A stretch of DNA of 64,000 nt, taken from contig JAPTYO010000002.1 of NCBI GenBank assembly GCA_036873135.1, positions 40,105,452 through 40,169,451 on the forward strand, written 5' to 3'. Source of the DNA: Clarkia xantiana subsp. parviflora (Eukaryota > Streptophyta > Magnoliopsida > Myrtales > Onagraceae). The notes below the pieces were generated by a model that was given only the letters and a program-made list of their open reading frames with translations, had not been told where the DNA came from and did not search any database. Of the stretch, positions 23,075 to 35,236 are shown piece by piece (position 1 is the stretch's first letter; every line of letters begins with the position of its first letter). Both the position numbers and the translations under genes were made by a program.

Positions 23075-23872
23075 TGTTAAGTCGCGTGACTCGAGTCAAC
23101 GGGTCGTTGATCCAAGTTCTACTCATTACGGGTAAAAAGCTTGATCCGATAATCTATCTGATGGGTGATCTGATCTGTGCCCTTCTTATCTCCCATCTTC
23201 CTTCCTTCCTCTGACCGTGCTGCAATAAGGGCAGTACCAAGCACGGAGGGGGGGGGGGGGTGCTTGGTGAACCCTCTCTGATGCCTAAGTCAGTCTAATA
23301 TTTCTAGAGAGACAAACTAGAGAGAAGGCAGAGCAAAAGCTAGTGAATAATCAACGTGATGGAAATGAATAGGATACGAGCAGTATTTATAGGTTCGGGA
23401 GGATTTAAGGTGGCTTAATGACATCGTTAATCCCCTAAGCGTATTTAATTAACTCAAAGCCGTAGGGTTAGACCCTTAAAGCATGGAGAGGTAAGCAAAA
23501 TAATCTAAGTGTGGGACGGGTGAGAAAAGACGTCGCGACCCTAGGGGTCGGACGAGAAATCCGACACCCGAGGCTTATGATCGGGTAGGCTTGCCCAACC
23601 TCTCATGGGAGAGGTGGGGTAGTCTACCCGACCCCTCCTAGGAGGGATCGGGTGAGGCCACACGATCTCTCCTAGGAGGGACCGGGTGACGCCACCCGAT
23701 CTCACCTAGGTGAGACTGTTGGATGGGCCCGAATGAGTACCTCGGTCCGTCCGGGCCATTAATGCTATTGGTGGGGTATTCGAGTCAAATTTTCGATTTA
23801 CAATCACAAGTGGGGTGATCAAAATAACACAGTATGAACTAAAACGGGTTCCAATTGGGCGTATATCCATCA
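23075..23872 (-). mobile_element. Gypsy 3' LTR (minus), related to the LTR at 61180-62320
   Basis: In the minus orientation it begins TGATGGATATACGCCCAATT and ends GACTTAACA. Both termini and the TATA/R region match the plus-strand LTR at 61180-62320. Its right edge abuts a purine tract (CTCGGGGGCAAG, minus, 23873-23884), so it is a 3' LTR whose interior lay to the right. No partner LTR is found in the following sequence, so the element is truncated. Short palindromic blocks of ctcctaggaggga occur at 23600-23715. Confidence 0.75.
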
Positions 23873-23884
23873 CTTGCCCCCGAG
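23873..23884 (-). other. Polypurine tract of the truncated gypsy element
   Basis: CTCGGGGGCAAG on the minus strand directly precedes the LTR start TGATGG. Confidence 0.6.
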
Positions 23885-24417
23885 TTAACCAACGGCGTGA
23901 CCCTTGGTTGACTCTATTTTAGGATGGGATGATACGCGCAATTGGAAACCGTGACTTTACCTCTTGGGGAAACCTTTGCTTGTCCGTAGGCGCGTTTTTC
24001 GAGCCTTGTCCTCTAATTCCCAAAAATAGAGGAATTGTAAACGTTAGAGCATGCGTACACGTGTCAGCGGAATATGGATATAATCATAAAAAATCCGATC
24101 CCTTCAAGTATGCATTTTAAAAATATGTACGTGCATGGGGATGCAATGCAATCATGGATATGAGTCTATGTACCTCAATTTCCTACGGGGTGAGTACAGG
24201 ACGGGAAAAATATTTGAATTAGGCCCAAAAATTTCTAAGTATAGGATAATGGAATATATGCCTATAGGGTGTTAACTTGAGTAAAAACATGCCTAACCAT
24301 AGTCAAATGGGGGGGGGGGGGGGTAAACATAACAGTTTTCTATCTAAACCCTTAGATCTCCTCTAATTTAAATGGATGGTGGTGATTATGTCACTTTAAA
24401 AAACCCTACACACTTTA

Positions 24418-25990
24418 GCTTATAAAATAAGGGAATAGGATTACCTCACTTAGCCACCATCATCTTTTTTCTCTTCACATCACATTCTTGGGGACCAAGA
24501 AAAGTTCCAAGCCCTAAAAATTAGGTGTGTGGCCGGCCAAAATTCCGGCAAGGGAGGGGGAACTCCGGCATGGCAGCTAGGCACGGTGAGAGACGGTGGC
24601 ACGGGGAGCTCCGGGTCCAGCGAGGTAAGTCGAACCAGCACGGGGGGCTCCGGGTCGGGGTGGCCAGCGCAGCGACGGAGGTGATTGAAGCTCCTCCGGC
24701 GGGCGACGTGACAGCGGGCAGGGGCGGCGAAGAGGGACGGCTCGCGACGACGGCGAGGCGTGCTGCTACTCCGGCGGACGACTGAGGAGGCGAGGGCGAG
24801 GTCAATCGAGACCATTACCGGCGCGACTCCGGCGATCAACGGGCAGCGGTGAGCTCCTTCCTTCGGCGACGACGAAGTATTAATCCCGGGCCCGTTTTTC
24901 AAATCGGTTCGGGATTTCCCAAGGTTCGATCTTTTTCCCGTCTTGTGAACATGTGAAATGCTCATATTTGGATTGCCCATGTTTGATTTGTGGTGATTTC
25001 CCGAATGCTTGTGTCGTGATTGCTGTATTGAATAGGTAGTCGTTTGCTCGAAAATGGTTTTTGCCCGTTGGATTTTCCTTGTTTGAATTTGGTATCGCGT
25101 GGTCACTTGTATGTCGGGTGTTGTTGGGTGGTATACTTCTCCTTAGCCCGGGAAATGATTTTTTTTTTTTGCCCGAGTGAAATTGCCCGATTTTGTTGTC
25201 GTAAAATTGCTTGCACGTAGTCGTTTTTGTTATTGGGTATCTCTGGGCCTTGATTATCGCTTGTTGGTCGTTGTGTGATATGGTTGTTGATATGTCGATA
25301 CCGGGGTATTCCTGAGTTTTCCAGAGAAATTCTTCTATTCTGACACTTAGCTTGGTACGGCAGGTATTGTATTCGTGGTGGTGCCCTAAAACTCAGACTT
25401 TGCAAAGACGCTATATTCTTCGGAGGATGAGTAAGTTTTTCATCCCTTCCATTCGCCGCGCTACTTTCTTTCCAGATGTTAGCTCAGAGTCGGATACTGA
25501 ATTTGAGTATTGGTATGAATCGGAGTCTTTCTCGAGCTTAGAATTTCCCACTGCTTTTGAGTTAGGTCTTGCGCCGTTGTCGGAGAACCACTTGACTCGG
25601 AGCGACTATAGTGACCACATTGAGTTAGGTGACATTAGTCCTCTAGATGAGCCTTTGTACCCTTTCCTCCCATCCTTGAGGAATATTCGTTTAACGGTGA
25701 CAGAGCCCCAAGAGGGGAAGGTTGTGGTATACCCCTCTCAGATTCGATATGGGTTACGTTTTCCTTATTGTGATGACCTTGTCGAGTTCTGTCGGTTCTT
25801 CAGGATTTCTCCTGTGAACCTTGCCCCCAGCGCTATTCCCGTCTGGGTAGGATTCCGGTTATTATGCCAGTGGTATTCCTGGAGGTATTCTCTAGTTCTG
25901 TTCCGGTGTTTCTACCGCTTCCAATATTAGAGGAAGATAGGTTTTGCGAGCTTGGTGACTCGCTATCCTATGAGAATTTTGATTCAGGCT
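24418..25990 (+). pseudogene. Gypsy-type transposon N-terminal ORF, frameshifted, with leader
   Basis: A TATA-like box (cttataaaataagg, about 24418) and a long GC-rich leader precede an ORF whose likely ATG is at 25427 (MSKFFIPSIRRATFF). The segment VVVYPSQIRYGLRFPY ... FCRFFRISPVNLAPSA resembles the 'putative gypsy type transposon' domain (Pfam Transposase_28) found at the N-terminus of some plant gypsy polyproteins. The frame closes at 25930, but sense continues in another frame (IPVIMPVVFLEVFSSSVPV... to about 25980), so one frameshift is likely. No gag zinc knuckle or pol follows. The relation to the adjacent minus-strand LTR is unclear. Confidence 0.45.
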
Positions 25991-26348
25991 GCAAGTAAGT
26001 TTAGAATTGAACTGATCATAATACTTCTGGATGTTTTATTTTGTTGACTCTCTCTATATACAATATATATATATGTATGGTTGGGGAACTAGCTTACTGA
26101 GAGACCAACTCTAGTGGGCAGATTTCTTTGTAATTTCATTCAGTGCATCTTTTTGTGAAAATGCTTACTATCTGTGCTTTGTCAACAGAGGTACGTTGAA
26201 GCACAATGTTGTATTGCTACAAATGACTATAAAGGTAATTTAATCCTCTTTGCGTGCACCTAAGGTTCTAGAATATAATATTTAGTTTACTGAATATGAA
26301 ATGCAACCTCTGTGGGGTTTTCCTTTCAAACTCCATTAAGGCAAACTT

Positions 26349-26915
26349 TGTAGGAAAATATTAGCACGTAAAAGGGGAATTCTAAAGGAGAATTTTCTGA
26401 ATCAAATAAACGAATGTTTTTAAACCAAGTCCCGTGCTTATCACGGTCTCCTTAAGACAATTTCGCCCCCTCACCGACTCATCGGTTGTGCTAGAGGATA
26501 AACATGGGCGATTGTCTCCCAGGATAAAACGGCATTCCAGTGGCAAGCTAGCACGAAGCCCCACCAGTCGAACAGAACCTTGCCTGAACTCCACCAGGAA
26601 CAGGACTTGCGGTCGAAACGACCTAGAAACCTATCGACATCACAAAAGAAAATATTCGAATCCAATTGAGATTGTCTTCGATTGAAAAAAGATAATAGAA
26701 ACTCTCTATTTATAGGGAGGTGGAGTCTATATTAATGGCACCGTAATAAATAAAAATAAATGTCCCTATTAATGAAGCCGTTATGGATCATTAATTCGTC
26801 AAATTCAACGAATCTGGACGAAGACGGGACAACTCTGGCCGGGTGTACTAAGAACTACAATTTCCCATTCACCCGATCAGAAAAATAGTCATGCCAATAA
26901 TAAATTTTTCCAACA
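26349..26915 (-). repeat. 3' LTR of the LARD-like element
   Basis: 567 bp, matching 30686-31253. In the minus sense it starts TGTTGGAAAAATTT and ends TTTTCCTACA. Confidence 0.85.
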
Positions 26916-27518
26916 ATCCCCCACATGAATGGAAATTCAAAGAGTACCTAGACGAACTTCTAGACGAATGTTTTTAAACCGAGTCCCGTGCTGATCACGG
27001 TCTCCTTAAGACAATTTCGCCCCCTCACCGACTCATCGGTTGTGCTAGAGGATAAACATGGGCGATTGTCTCCCAGGATAAAACGGCATTCCAGTGGCAA
27101 GCTAGCACGAAGCCCCACCAGTCGAACAGAACCTTGCCTGAACTCCACCAGGAACAGGACTTGCGGTCGAAACGACCTAGAAACCTATCGACATCACAAA
27201 AGAAAATATTCGAATCCAATTGAGATTGTCTTCGATTGAAAAAAGATAATAGAAACTCTCTATTTATAGGGAGGTGGAAGTCTATATTAATGGAACCGTA
27301 ATAAATAAAAATAAATGTCCCTATTAATGAAGCCGTTATGGATCATTAATTCGTCAAATTCAACGAATCTGGACGAAGACGGGACAACTCTGGCCGGGTG
27401 TACTAAGAACTACAATTTCCCATTCACCCGATCAGAAAAATAGTCATGCCAATAATAAATTTTTCCAGCAATCCCCCACATGAATGGAAATTCAAAGAGT
27501 ACCTAGACGAACTTCTAG
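26411..27518. repeat. 554-bp tandem duplication creating a partial third LTR
   Basis: 26411-26964 is repeated at 26965-27518 with very few differences. The unit contains the LTR minus its first 60 bp, plus about 50 bp of adjacent interior (atcccccacatgaatgg...). The junction lies in gacgaa-type microhomology (aaacgaatg versus agacgaatg), as expected of slippage or unequal exchange. Confidence 0.85.
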
Positions 27519-28539
27519 ACTCAAGAATAGTGGAGCTCAACGGTCAATACCTGCAAAGAATAGGTAGGGGTAACCCCTTTGAACCTACCCCTTGTGAGAT
27601 CATGCCTTCTTTACTGACTGGTCGGTAGACGCGATGTCCTTGAACCGACTGTCGTTGGTGTAAATGACGACATAACCCACACAGGTACCTTCCTAGCCTT
27701 GGTTCTGTTCTCGCCCTGTGATCCGGTAAGGCCATGGAACACGTGCCTGGTTCTGCAAGCGTTTCTAAGAATTGCGCCCTCAACAATCCCTTTCGAAACG
27801 GCCCCACTTCTCACTCGCATAGGTGATTCTATGTCTCAAGAGCATCATCACGACTATGAGTTCTCCTTACGAATCATTAAAAGCTTTGCTTGTGAGTATC
27901 AACAACGGCAAAAGCTTAACCTCATTTCCATCACTGTTTGCATCATAGGAATGGGCTCGGGGTTTGACCCCCACAGTGACCACACTCACCCTTGTGATTA
28001 GGTTGTCCCATTGAACCAAGTTCTTGGGATCTCCAGTCATCATGGTTGGGTTTTCCTTCTCAAGAGTGTTTCCTCCATGGGTATAAGTCACATTCCCTTC
28101 GATGATTTATCAACTCGCTCTCTTTGACCTTTAAAGGTTAGCGGATCCGCATTTATTTATAATACGCCATCATTAGACTTCACAAAGTCATTGATAAATT
28201 CAACTGAGAGCAGTTGTTAAGCCGTGTATTTTATCCCGTTTGACTACAAAAATTTATACTTACACGCTTTTATGAGACACTCACATATTCAATTGTAAAT
28301 GCGAAGGTTTTCTACCTTTGCACAATTTATGAAGAGTTCTCAAATATTATTCGGGGTACCTTAATAAATGAATCTGCTATTTAAAGCTACCCCCCACATT
28401 GACCGTGGCTCCAAAACAAACATGGTCTCAACCACTTTATTTTAATTTCTTCCGGAAAATTTTAACGTGTTAACACACGAGTTTGGTACGAGGTTATTAC
28501 AAACACTCAATCACCACAACATTGATCCTCAGATCTTCA

Positions 28540-28830
28540 TTTATCATCATTGGTCATTGAACAGTTGCGGTCCTCGGACCGTCATCTCATCAAATATTAG
28601 TCCTTAGACCATTGTGGTCCTCATACAGTCTTTTCATCAAATATTAGTCCTCAGACTATCATTTCCTCAATATTGGTCCTCGGACCCATTTTATCAATAT
28701 TTGTCCTAAGACCCATGGTCATAAGACCGTCATGTGATCAATACTAGTCATTAGACAGTCATGGTCCTCAGACCGGTATGGTTATCAGACCGTCATGGTC
28801 ATCAAACCGGAATTTAATCAACATTGGTCC
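28540..28830. repeat. Degenerate short repeats 'ggtcctcagaccgtcat'
   Basis: About a dozen imperfect copies of a unit 'ggtcctcagaccgtcat(ttcatcaatatt)' lie in the interior of the LARD-like element. There is no coding potential. Confidence 0.7.
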
Positions 28831-30685
28831 TCATTGCATGTCATAGTCATTTCGAATGACTTTCTCCATCATCGTCCTCCATTTCGACACCTTCGACTAT
28901 GGTTCTCTAACTTCAATACTTCAGCATCCAAATACCACAATGTCGTGTCGCTCGTATGGACATCATTATACATGCAAAACACAAAATACATAGTCCATTA
29001 GTTTCAAATAACTAATAATTAAGTATTAGTTTAAACTTCACATATATATAAAGAACCAAAATTCCACTTTAGAACCAATATTTATCACCGTGTTAATTCG
29101 GCCAACATAACTGAAAAAATTCAATGTCCCAAAGGTGGCAACAACGGTATACAATCCAATGTCCCAAGGCTGCCCAGTTTGACTTCTTTGTTCAAATGCT
29201 TTCGCAAAACTGTTTTCACTTAGGAGGCATTTATTGGAAACATAATACTAATCACTTAAATGCCATAACTAAATCAAACCGAAATTAAAACAGGCAGCAA
29301 ACAGAGGTGTTAAACTCGCGACCTTCTAGTACTTGCTCACGTCAAGACCTAACTGTATACTCATTAGCAAGCAATCAGTTACTTGACATTAATAAAATTA
29401 ATTAATTCAACACAATAATTTAAAAGTAACCGAAAAATAAAGAAGGAAGCACGGCAGAATCGAAACTGCAACATCTCTCCCATCGTAAGTGTTAAGCCTG
29501 AACCACTCAACGAAAGAGTTATGCAAGCAATTCATACCAATTATATTTTATGAACAAAGTAAACTCCAAGATAGATTTGACAGAAAATCCAAACCGTTAC
29601 CACCGCTCCGGGTTCTGATGATCCGAACCTTTCATCATCTTTACCCGATTATAAACATAGACAAAACTCCATAGCAACACCAGAGCTCACTTTTTTCCAA
29701 CTCCTCTTCAACCCATCTCGATTTAATCGGGTCTCGGGTAGCCACCGATTTTCGTTTTGAATAATAAACCGAACCAGAACTTCATCTCTTCTGCCCGAAT
29801 CTGAAGGATGAAGTCAAACCGCCATTGAAACACGAAGCTTCTCTGGGCACAACTATGACCCTGAACTCATGAATAGCTCTCTTAAGTCTCCAATTGCTGC
29901 GCCTTCTAAACTGAAAACAAAACCAAACCCGTAAATCTAACATAAATTATCAAGAATAAATCTAGATTCGTGCAGAATTTCGATAATTTCGGCCTGCAAT
30001 TTCCATATCATCAACTTCCTGTCATGGTTTGTCACATCGGTGGCTCTCCCCATCAAATATGGAGCTCTAACGATGATTTTCGGTCAACCACGAGCCACCA
30101 CCACAGTTCTGCTACTCCATCCAAATTAGCTTATGTGAATGGTCTGCTCTTGCCACTCATTTCGACGACAGCTCACGGTCGATATATACCGACACGTTCG
30201 ACCAATTCTAGCGACCAGAGATTCCTTCACATCGGACTGAAGAGCCATCCTCTCCGGTGAGATCCCTCATCCAGGTGCCACGGCCCTCCGATTTCAATCA
30301 TCATCGTCGGCTCCAAATCCCATCGTTCTCCAATTGAAAGTCGATGCCTTCCCAGATGGAGTTCTCCTGAATACTGGTTGTTGCCTTTGAATGGTAAAAG
30401 ACCTCTCACATTATCTCCCAACGATTCATACAAAAAAAAAAAAAACCAGTATTAGTTCTTTTGCAGGCAATTTGTACATCATATATACAATAATAGCATG
30501 CAATACAGCTCATATAGATATTACGAAATCCATATTTTCTTTTCCAAAATCGTTCATGCTTTCAAGTTGAACAAATCCCATCTTTTCATACATCGATCAA
30601 CAACCTTGATCCGATTATATGGAATTTATTCGTTCTTTTTTCAGATAATAATTCTCCATTAAAATCACCGAAATTGTCTTAAGAT

Positions 30686-31253
30686 TGTAGGAAAATATTA
30701 GCACGTAAAAGGGGAATTCTAAAGGAGAATTTTCTGAATAAAATAAACGAATGTTTTTAAACCGAGTCCCGTGCTGATCACGGTCTCCTTAAGACAATTT
30801 CGCCCCCTCACCGACTCATCGGTTGTGCTAGAGGATAAACATGGGCGATTGTCTCCCAGGATAAAACGGCATTCCAGTGGCAAGCTAGCACGAAGCCCCA
30901 CCAGTCGAACAGAACCTTGCCTGAACTCCACCAGGAACAGGACTTGCGGTCGAAACGACCTAGAAACCTATCGACATCACAAAAGAAAATATTCGAATCC
31001 AATTGAGATTGTCTTCGATTGAAAAAAGATAATAGAAAATCTCTATTTATAGGGAGGTGGAAGTCTATATTAATGGCACCGTAATAAATAAAAATAAATG
31101 TCCCTATTAATGAAGCCGTTATGGATCATTAATTCGTCAAATTCAACGAATCTGGACGAAGACGGGACAACTCTGGCCGGGTGTACTAAGAACTACAATT
31201 TCCCATTCACCCGATCAGAAAAATAGTCATGCCAATAATAAATTTTTCCAACA
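30686..31253 (-). repeat. 5' LTR of the LARD-like element
   Basis: 568 bp, near-identical to 26349-26915. Followed by the AACTT target duplication. Confidence 0.85.
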
Positions 31254-34200
31254 AACTTATCATTACTTGTATATGCTTGAGAGAATTTTTGCTATCTTGT
31301 TTTCTTTTTCAATGCACAATAAGAGAGTTATATATTTATCCATAATGATCTTGTACCTTTTCTTATCTTTTAGCTCAGCAAATAAAAACATCATTCACTA
31401 CCCATCACCAGCTATCGCATTCTTATAAATTACGTAGCCTACATGTATATATGCAATTATCTGCCTCTAGGATTTGTTTTTGAGGTATAACATGTAATAA
31501 TTGTCAGTTAATGTCAGTTATTTCAAAGATTACAAAGAGAAAAAAGCTATGGCAGTGAGTTTTATATCATTTCCTAATAAACCACCATTCTTTGGGAGTT
31601 TTACTTTTTATGCATTGTGTTCTTTACTATCTTGAAGGCAATTTTTGTGAATATTGTTGAATGTTCTATTGTCTTTGTTATGTTAAGAAATATATCGATT
31701 CTTTAGAAGAGAAAAAAAGAAAAATATTATGAATATTTTTAATCTTTATGTTTCCAACTATGATGATTCTTGCAGGTGGTATGAATCTGTTCATGGAGCT
31801 GTTACAACGCTTCCCTAACAACACACACTTATTGCTTGAAATGGCTAAGGTTATAAATGTTATCATCGGTAGATCTCAACTACTTCAAATGTTGATTACA
31901 TTCTACAATTCCATTGGAAGGAACAAGCACAATAGTTGATGGTTGCTGCAAAATTTTGGTGCATCACTCACTTGTGTTTTCTGAAACATGTATAATTTCG
32001 TGAAGGTTGAAGTCATCATAGGAAAGAACGATGAGGCCATAATGAACTTCGAAAAGGTTGGTGGAGATTTTACTTTTGTAGATATTAGGAAAAAGTTATT
32101 GAAAATGGAATAAGATTGTACTTACGTGGAAAGGCTCTATCAATTGATCCTTACACTATAACCTACATGGACGAGCATGCAATGCTTTTGATAATGAAGT
32201 CTGAATATTCCAAACTTGGAAAGTTGGTACATGATCTATTAAATATTGATTCTACATGACCTGAAATTTTCATTGCATTGTCTGCATTATGGGAAAGGAA
32301 AGAAGAGAAAACTGCTCTGTCTAATGCAGAGAAGGTAAGTCTCCAAACCACAAAATGCAAAATTAAACAAGTTGCTTAGTATTTTTTTATTTTTCTTAAA
32401 AGTCCTTTTTTTTCTCAACTTAGAGCATCCAGATTGATGAGAGACATGGGTCACATTATGAAGGTTTCCTAGTACTTCTCCTTGATAACTTGGAGTATGA
32501 AGTTATTTGCAGTATTCTTACATAAAAAGGTAAGCAAATTTTGTATTTAATGTGTCAGGGGAATAATCTATGTTTGTTAATGGGTCGTCCAGATGCAGCT
32601 ATAACTGCGTTCAGGGTAGCTCAAGAGTTGACACCGGATAAAAAAATTATCCATAATTAATTATTAAGGGCTTGAAACCATTTATTGGTCATGTTATGGA
32701 TAGTATATCCATAATAGGATAGACTGTATTGTTAGTGATAGATTAATATTCTAGATAATATAGACTATGTTATATCTGTTATTAATGATAGTGTTAAACA
32801 TTATACCTATTCTTATCCACTAAAATATGTGATTTGCATAGATTGTACTGGTCTAGTCCTATTTAAGGGATAGAGTTATGAGTAAAATGATAAGCGGATA
32901 ATTTAAGTTATTTAAGTTCTTAGTTTTCTAGTTTAGTTTAGTATAGGGTTTGTTCTCCCTTCACCGAGTTGGACTATCCTCTACTACTATCTAGACCCAT
33001 AACAGGTCAGCCCTTCAGTTCTGTCTGAGTTAAAAAATCTACTAATTATAGGTCTAGTTCGTTCTTACTTGGCCTACTCAAAAGTTAAAGAAGTGTTTTA
33101 TGCTGCAAGAGAAGCCATGAAAGCGATGCCTCAGTCTGCACGGGCTCTAAAACTAGTTGGTGATGTACATGGAAGCTATCCCGGTGGCCGTGAAAAGGTA
33201 AAAAAATGCGATAAGCATTTATTGGTTGAAATTATAATTCGTCCTAAAAATAGTTATTAACAGGCGAAGAAGTTTTACGAATCTGCCCTTCGGTTAGAAT
33301 CTGGATACCTAGCTGCAGCCATGGCTTTAGCAGATCTCCTGCCATGGAGGGTCGAAATGGAGATGCATTGTCACTCCTGGAGGGGTATTTGATGGACTGG
33401 GTTGATGATTCTCTACACGTCAAGCTAGCTCAAGTGTATTCTGCAACCAATATGCTGCAAGAGGCACTGTCCCATTACCAGGCTGCACTGAGGCAAGTCT
33501 TCTTCTTTTCTATGAAACTATTTGATTCAGAAGGTCTGGAACGGAAACAGAGCATGTCAATGTTATATGATATTAAGGGTTAAATACCAAATTGGTAGCT
33601 GAATTGTTTCCCGACATCTTGCTATATAATCATAGTACAACTTGGTAGGTCTGTCAATTTTTATGCTAACACAGGTGCGCCTACTCATTGTCTGGTCGGA
33701 GGATCCACATATACATTTTTTTGGACAATTTTAACATAGAAATTGATGAAATGTGATATTAAAAGATCAAATAACAAACCAACACATCAGCCACAAGTTC
33801 AGCCACAAGCTATCAATCAAATTTACTGGAGCAAGTTTTTCGATTGTAGGATTAATTCACAAAATGAAGCTGCCAAAAAGGGGTTGGACCGTTTGGAGAA
33901 GCAGATGAAGGTATGTTATGAAATTTCACCAAATTATTATGAATTCTTCAAATTTTATTTAAAACTTTTTTTTTTTCTTGTATTGGGTAGGGAGTGGATC
34001 CAGATGCACCTGAGGAAGATGAAGACAATGAGGTGGAGGATGTTGATGGAGATGCAGAAGAAACTGAACTCCTATAAATTTGTTAAATTAGACATCCATC
34101 ATCGATCGATCATATAAAATCATTCTCAAAATGCAGCCTCTAATGGACCATAGATACGCTTTCTAAAAGACACTGTTATATCAATGGTGTTGTTGTTGAC

Positions 34201-34435
34201 AGGGGAACAGTGCATCTGCTCTGCTGAAATATATACGAAGTCGACTATGAAGGTATGGATTCTGACTCAGTCTTGGTCAGGCATATTAGTCTCTGGTCGT
34301 AATTTACTGCTGTAAGTTCAAATTTGATATTGTCTCGAAATGAATCTGATATACTTTTCCTACATTACGATTGTTCTTCTGCGTGTGTTAAACTTTGGAT
34401 AGAAGTGTGCATATGCTAGGGAGCCAAGTATGCAT

Positions 34436-34958
34436 GGGCATGTTTGATTGCATGTATTAGCTAATACACGTATTAGCTAAGCGGGGATTACGATATCCTT
34501 GTCGGTGCTTAGTTAATACTATGTTTGCACGAACCATGTATTAGGATATCCTAATAAAATGTTTGGATGCATTTTGTATTAGGATATCTTACAATGACTA
34601 AAAGACCTAAATGCCCTTAAATAGATATGTACATATTTTTAATTATTATAATAATTGAAGTCCGGTTGGGGGTCGCCGGAGTCCGGTCGGGGGTCGCCGG
34701 AGTCTGGCCGGTGGCCGATGTTATGAGCCAAAGTTGGTGTGTAGTTGTTATATATTAAGTAAGATTAGGGGTATTTTGGTCTTTAGGTACTATGTATTAG
34801 CTAATACATGATTTTTTGAGTGTCTTAGCTAATAAATGATTTCCTATAGAAATGAGTATTAGCTAATACTCATGTATTACCAATACTAAAGCAAAACAAA
34901 CAAAGTATTAGTTAAGACATGTATTAGTATATCCTAATACATGCAATCAAACATGACC
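34436..34958. mobile_element. MITE with 'catgtttgattgcatgtattag' inverted ends
   Basis: The left end GGGCATGTTTGATTGCATG is mirrored by catgcaatcaaacatgacc at the right end. The interior carries further attagctaatac palindromes and a doubled ggtcgccggagtc motif (about 34668-34705). The ends look Tourist-like, but a target duplication was not resolved. Confidence 0.65.
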
Positions 34959-35236
34959 TTGATGTCCAAGGTTAACAAAAATATATATGATTACTTTTAA
35001 CATTGGTAAAAAATAATGAGAGTAGAGAAGTAACCAAATCATGATGTTTCTTTTATTAGATAGATTAGTATATAGTCACTGCAAAAAGATAGGACCCTAA
35101 CGTACAAGCTTAGCTAGGGCTCTATATATTACAACAAGGTAACTAGTTAAATGTGTTTAGACTCTACTAATAATATTTAGTATATATAGTCATAACAATA
35201 TATCGGGCGCGACAAGCGCGATCCGGTTTTAGCAGC

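Larger units (their letters stand above)
26349..31253 (-). mobile_element. Non-coding LTR retrotransposon (LARD-like) in an APC7 intron
   Basis: LTRs at 26349-26915 and 30686-31253 (TGTAGG...CCAACA on the plus strand) are near-identical, with a perfect target duplication AACTT (26344-26348 and 31254-31258). A minus-strand TATA (ccctataaatagag) and a purine tract TGTGGGGGA beside the left LTR show that it is read leftward. The 3.2-kb interior has no gag or pol frame. The site next to the right LTR where a PBS is expected reads ATCTTAAGACAATTTCGG, which is not the usual copia iMet site. The PPT style (gtgggggat then TGTTGG) resembles copia elements. It depends on another element's enzymes. Confidence 0.85.
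26189..34077 (+). pseudogene. APC7: APC7 (anaphase-promoting complex subunit 7), broken 3' half
   Basis: Exon-like blocks encode consecutive parts of plant APC7, the TPR scaffold subunit of the APC/C ubiquitin ligase: 26189-26234 (RYVEAQCCIATNDYK), 31776-31849, 32006-32056, about 32134-32334, 32424-32465 (degenerate), 32559-32641, 33052-33197 (SYLAYSKVKEVFYAAREAMK), 33264-33492, 33850-33910 and 33991-34077 (GVDPDAPEEDEDNE...ETELL stop). Lesions: an in-frame TGA at 32257-32259, loss of frame in the 'SIQIDERH' exon, and a frameshift at about 33341 before MEGRNGDALSLLE. Exon 33264-33492 would use a GC donor. All exons upstream of 26189 (the N-terminal half) are missing. A 4.9-kb LTR element fills the first intron. 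Most borders remain GT-AG. It is almost certainly non-functional. Confidence 0.85.

Noticed and set aside
24480..25106. 208-codon minus-strand ORF
   Set aside because: Antisense to a GC-rich leader, no recognisable domain, shares its range with other equally long frames.
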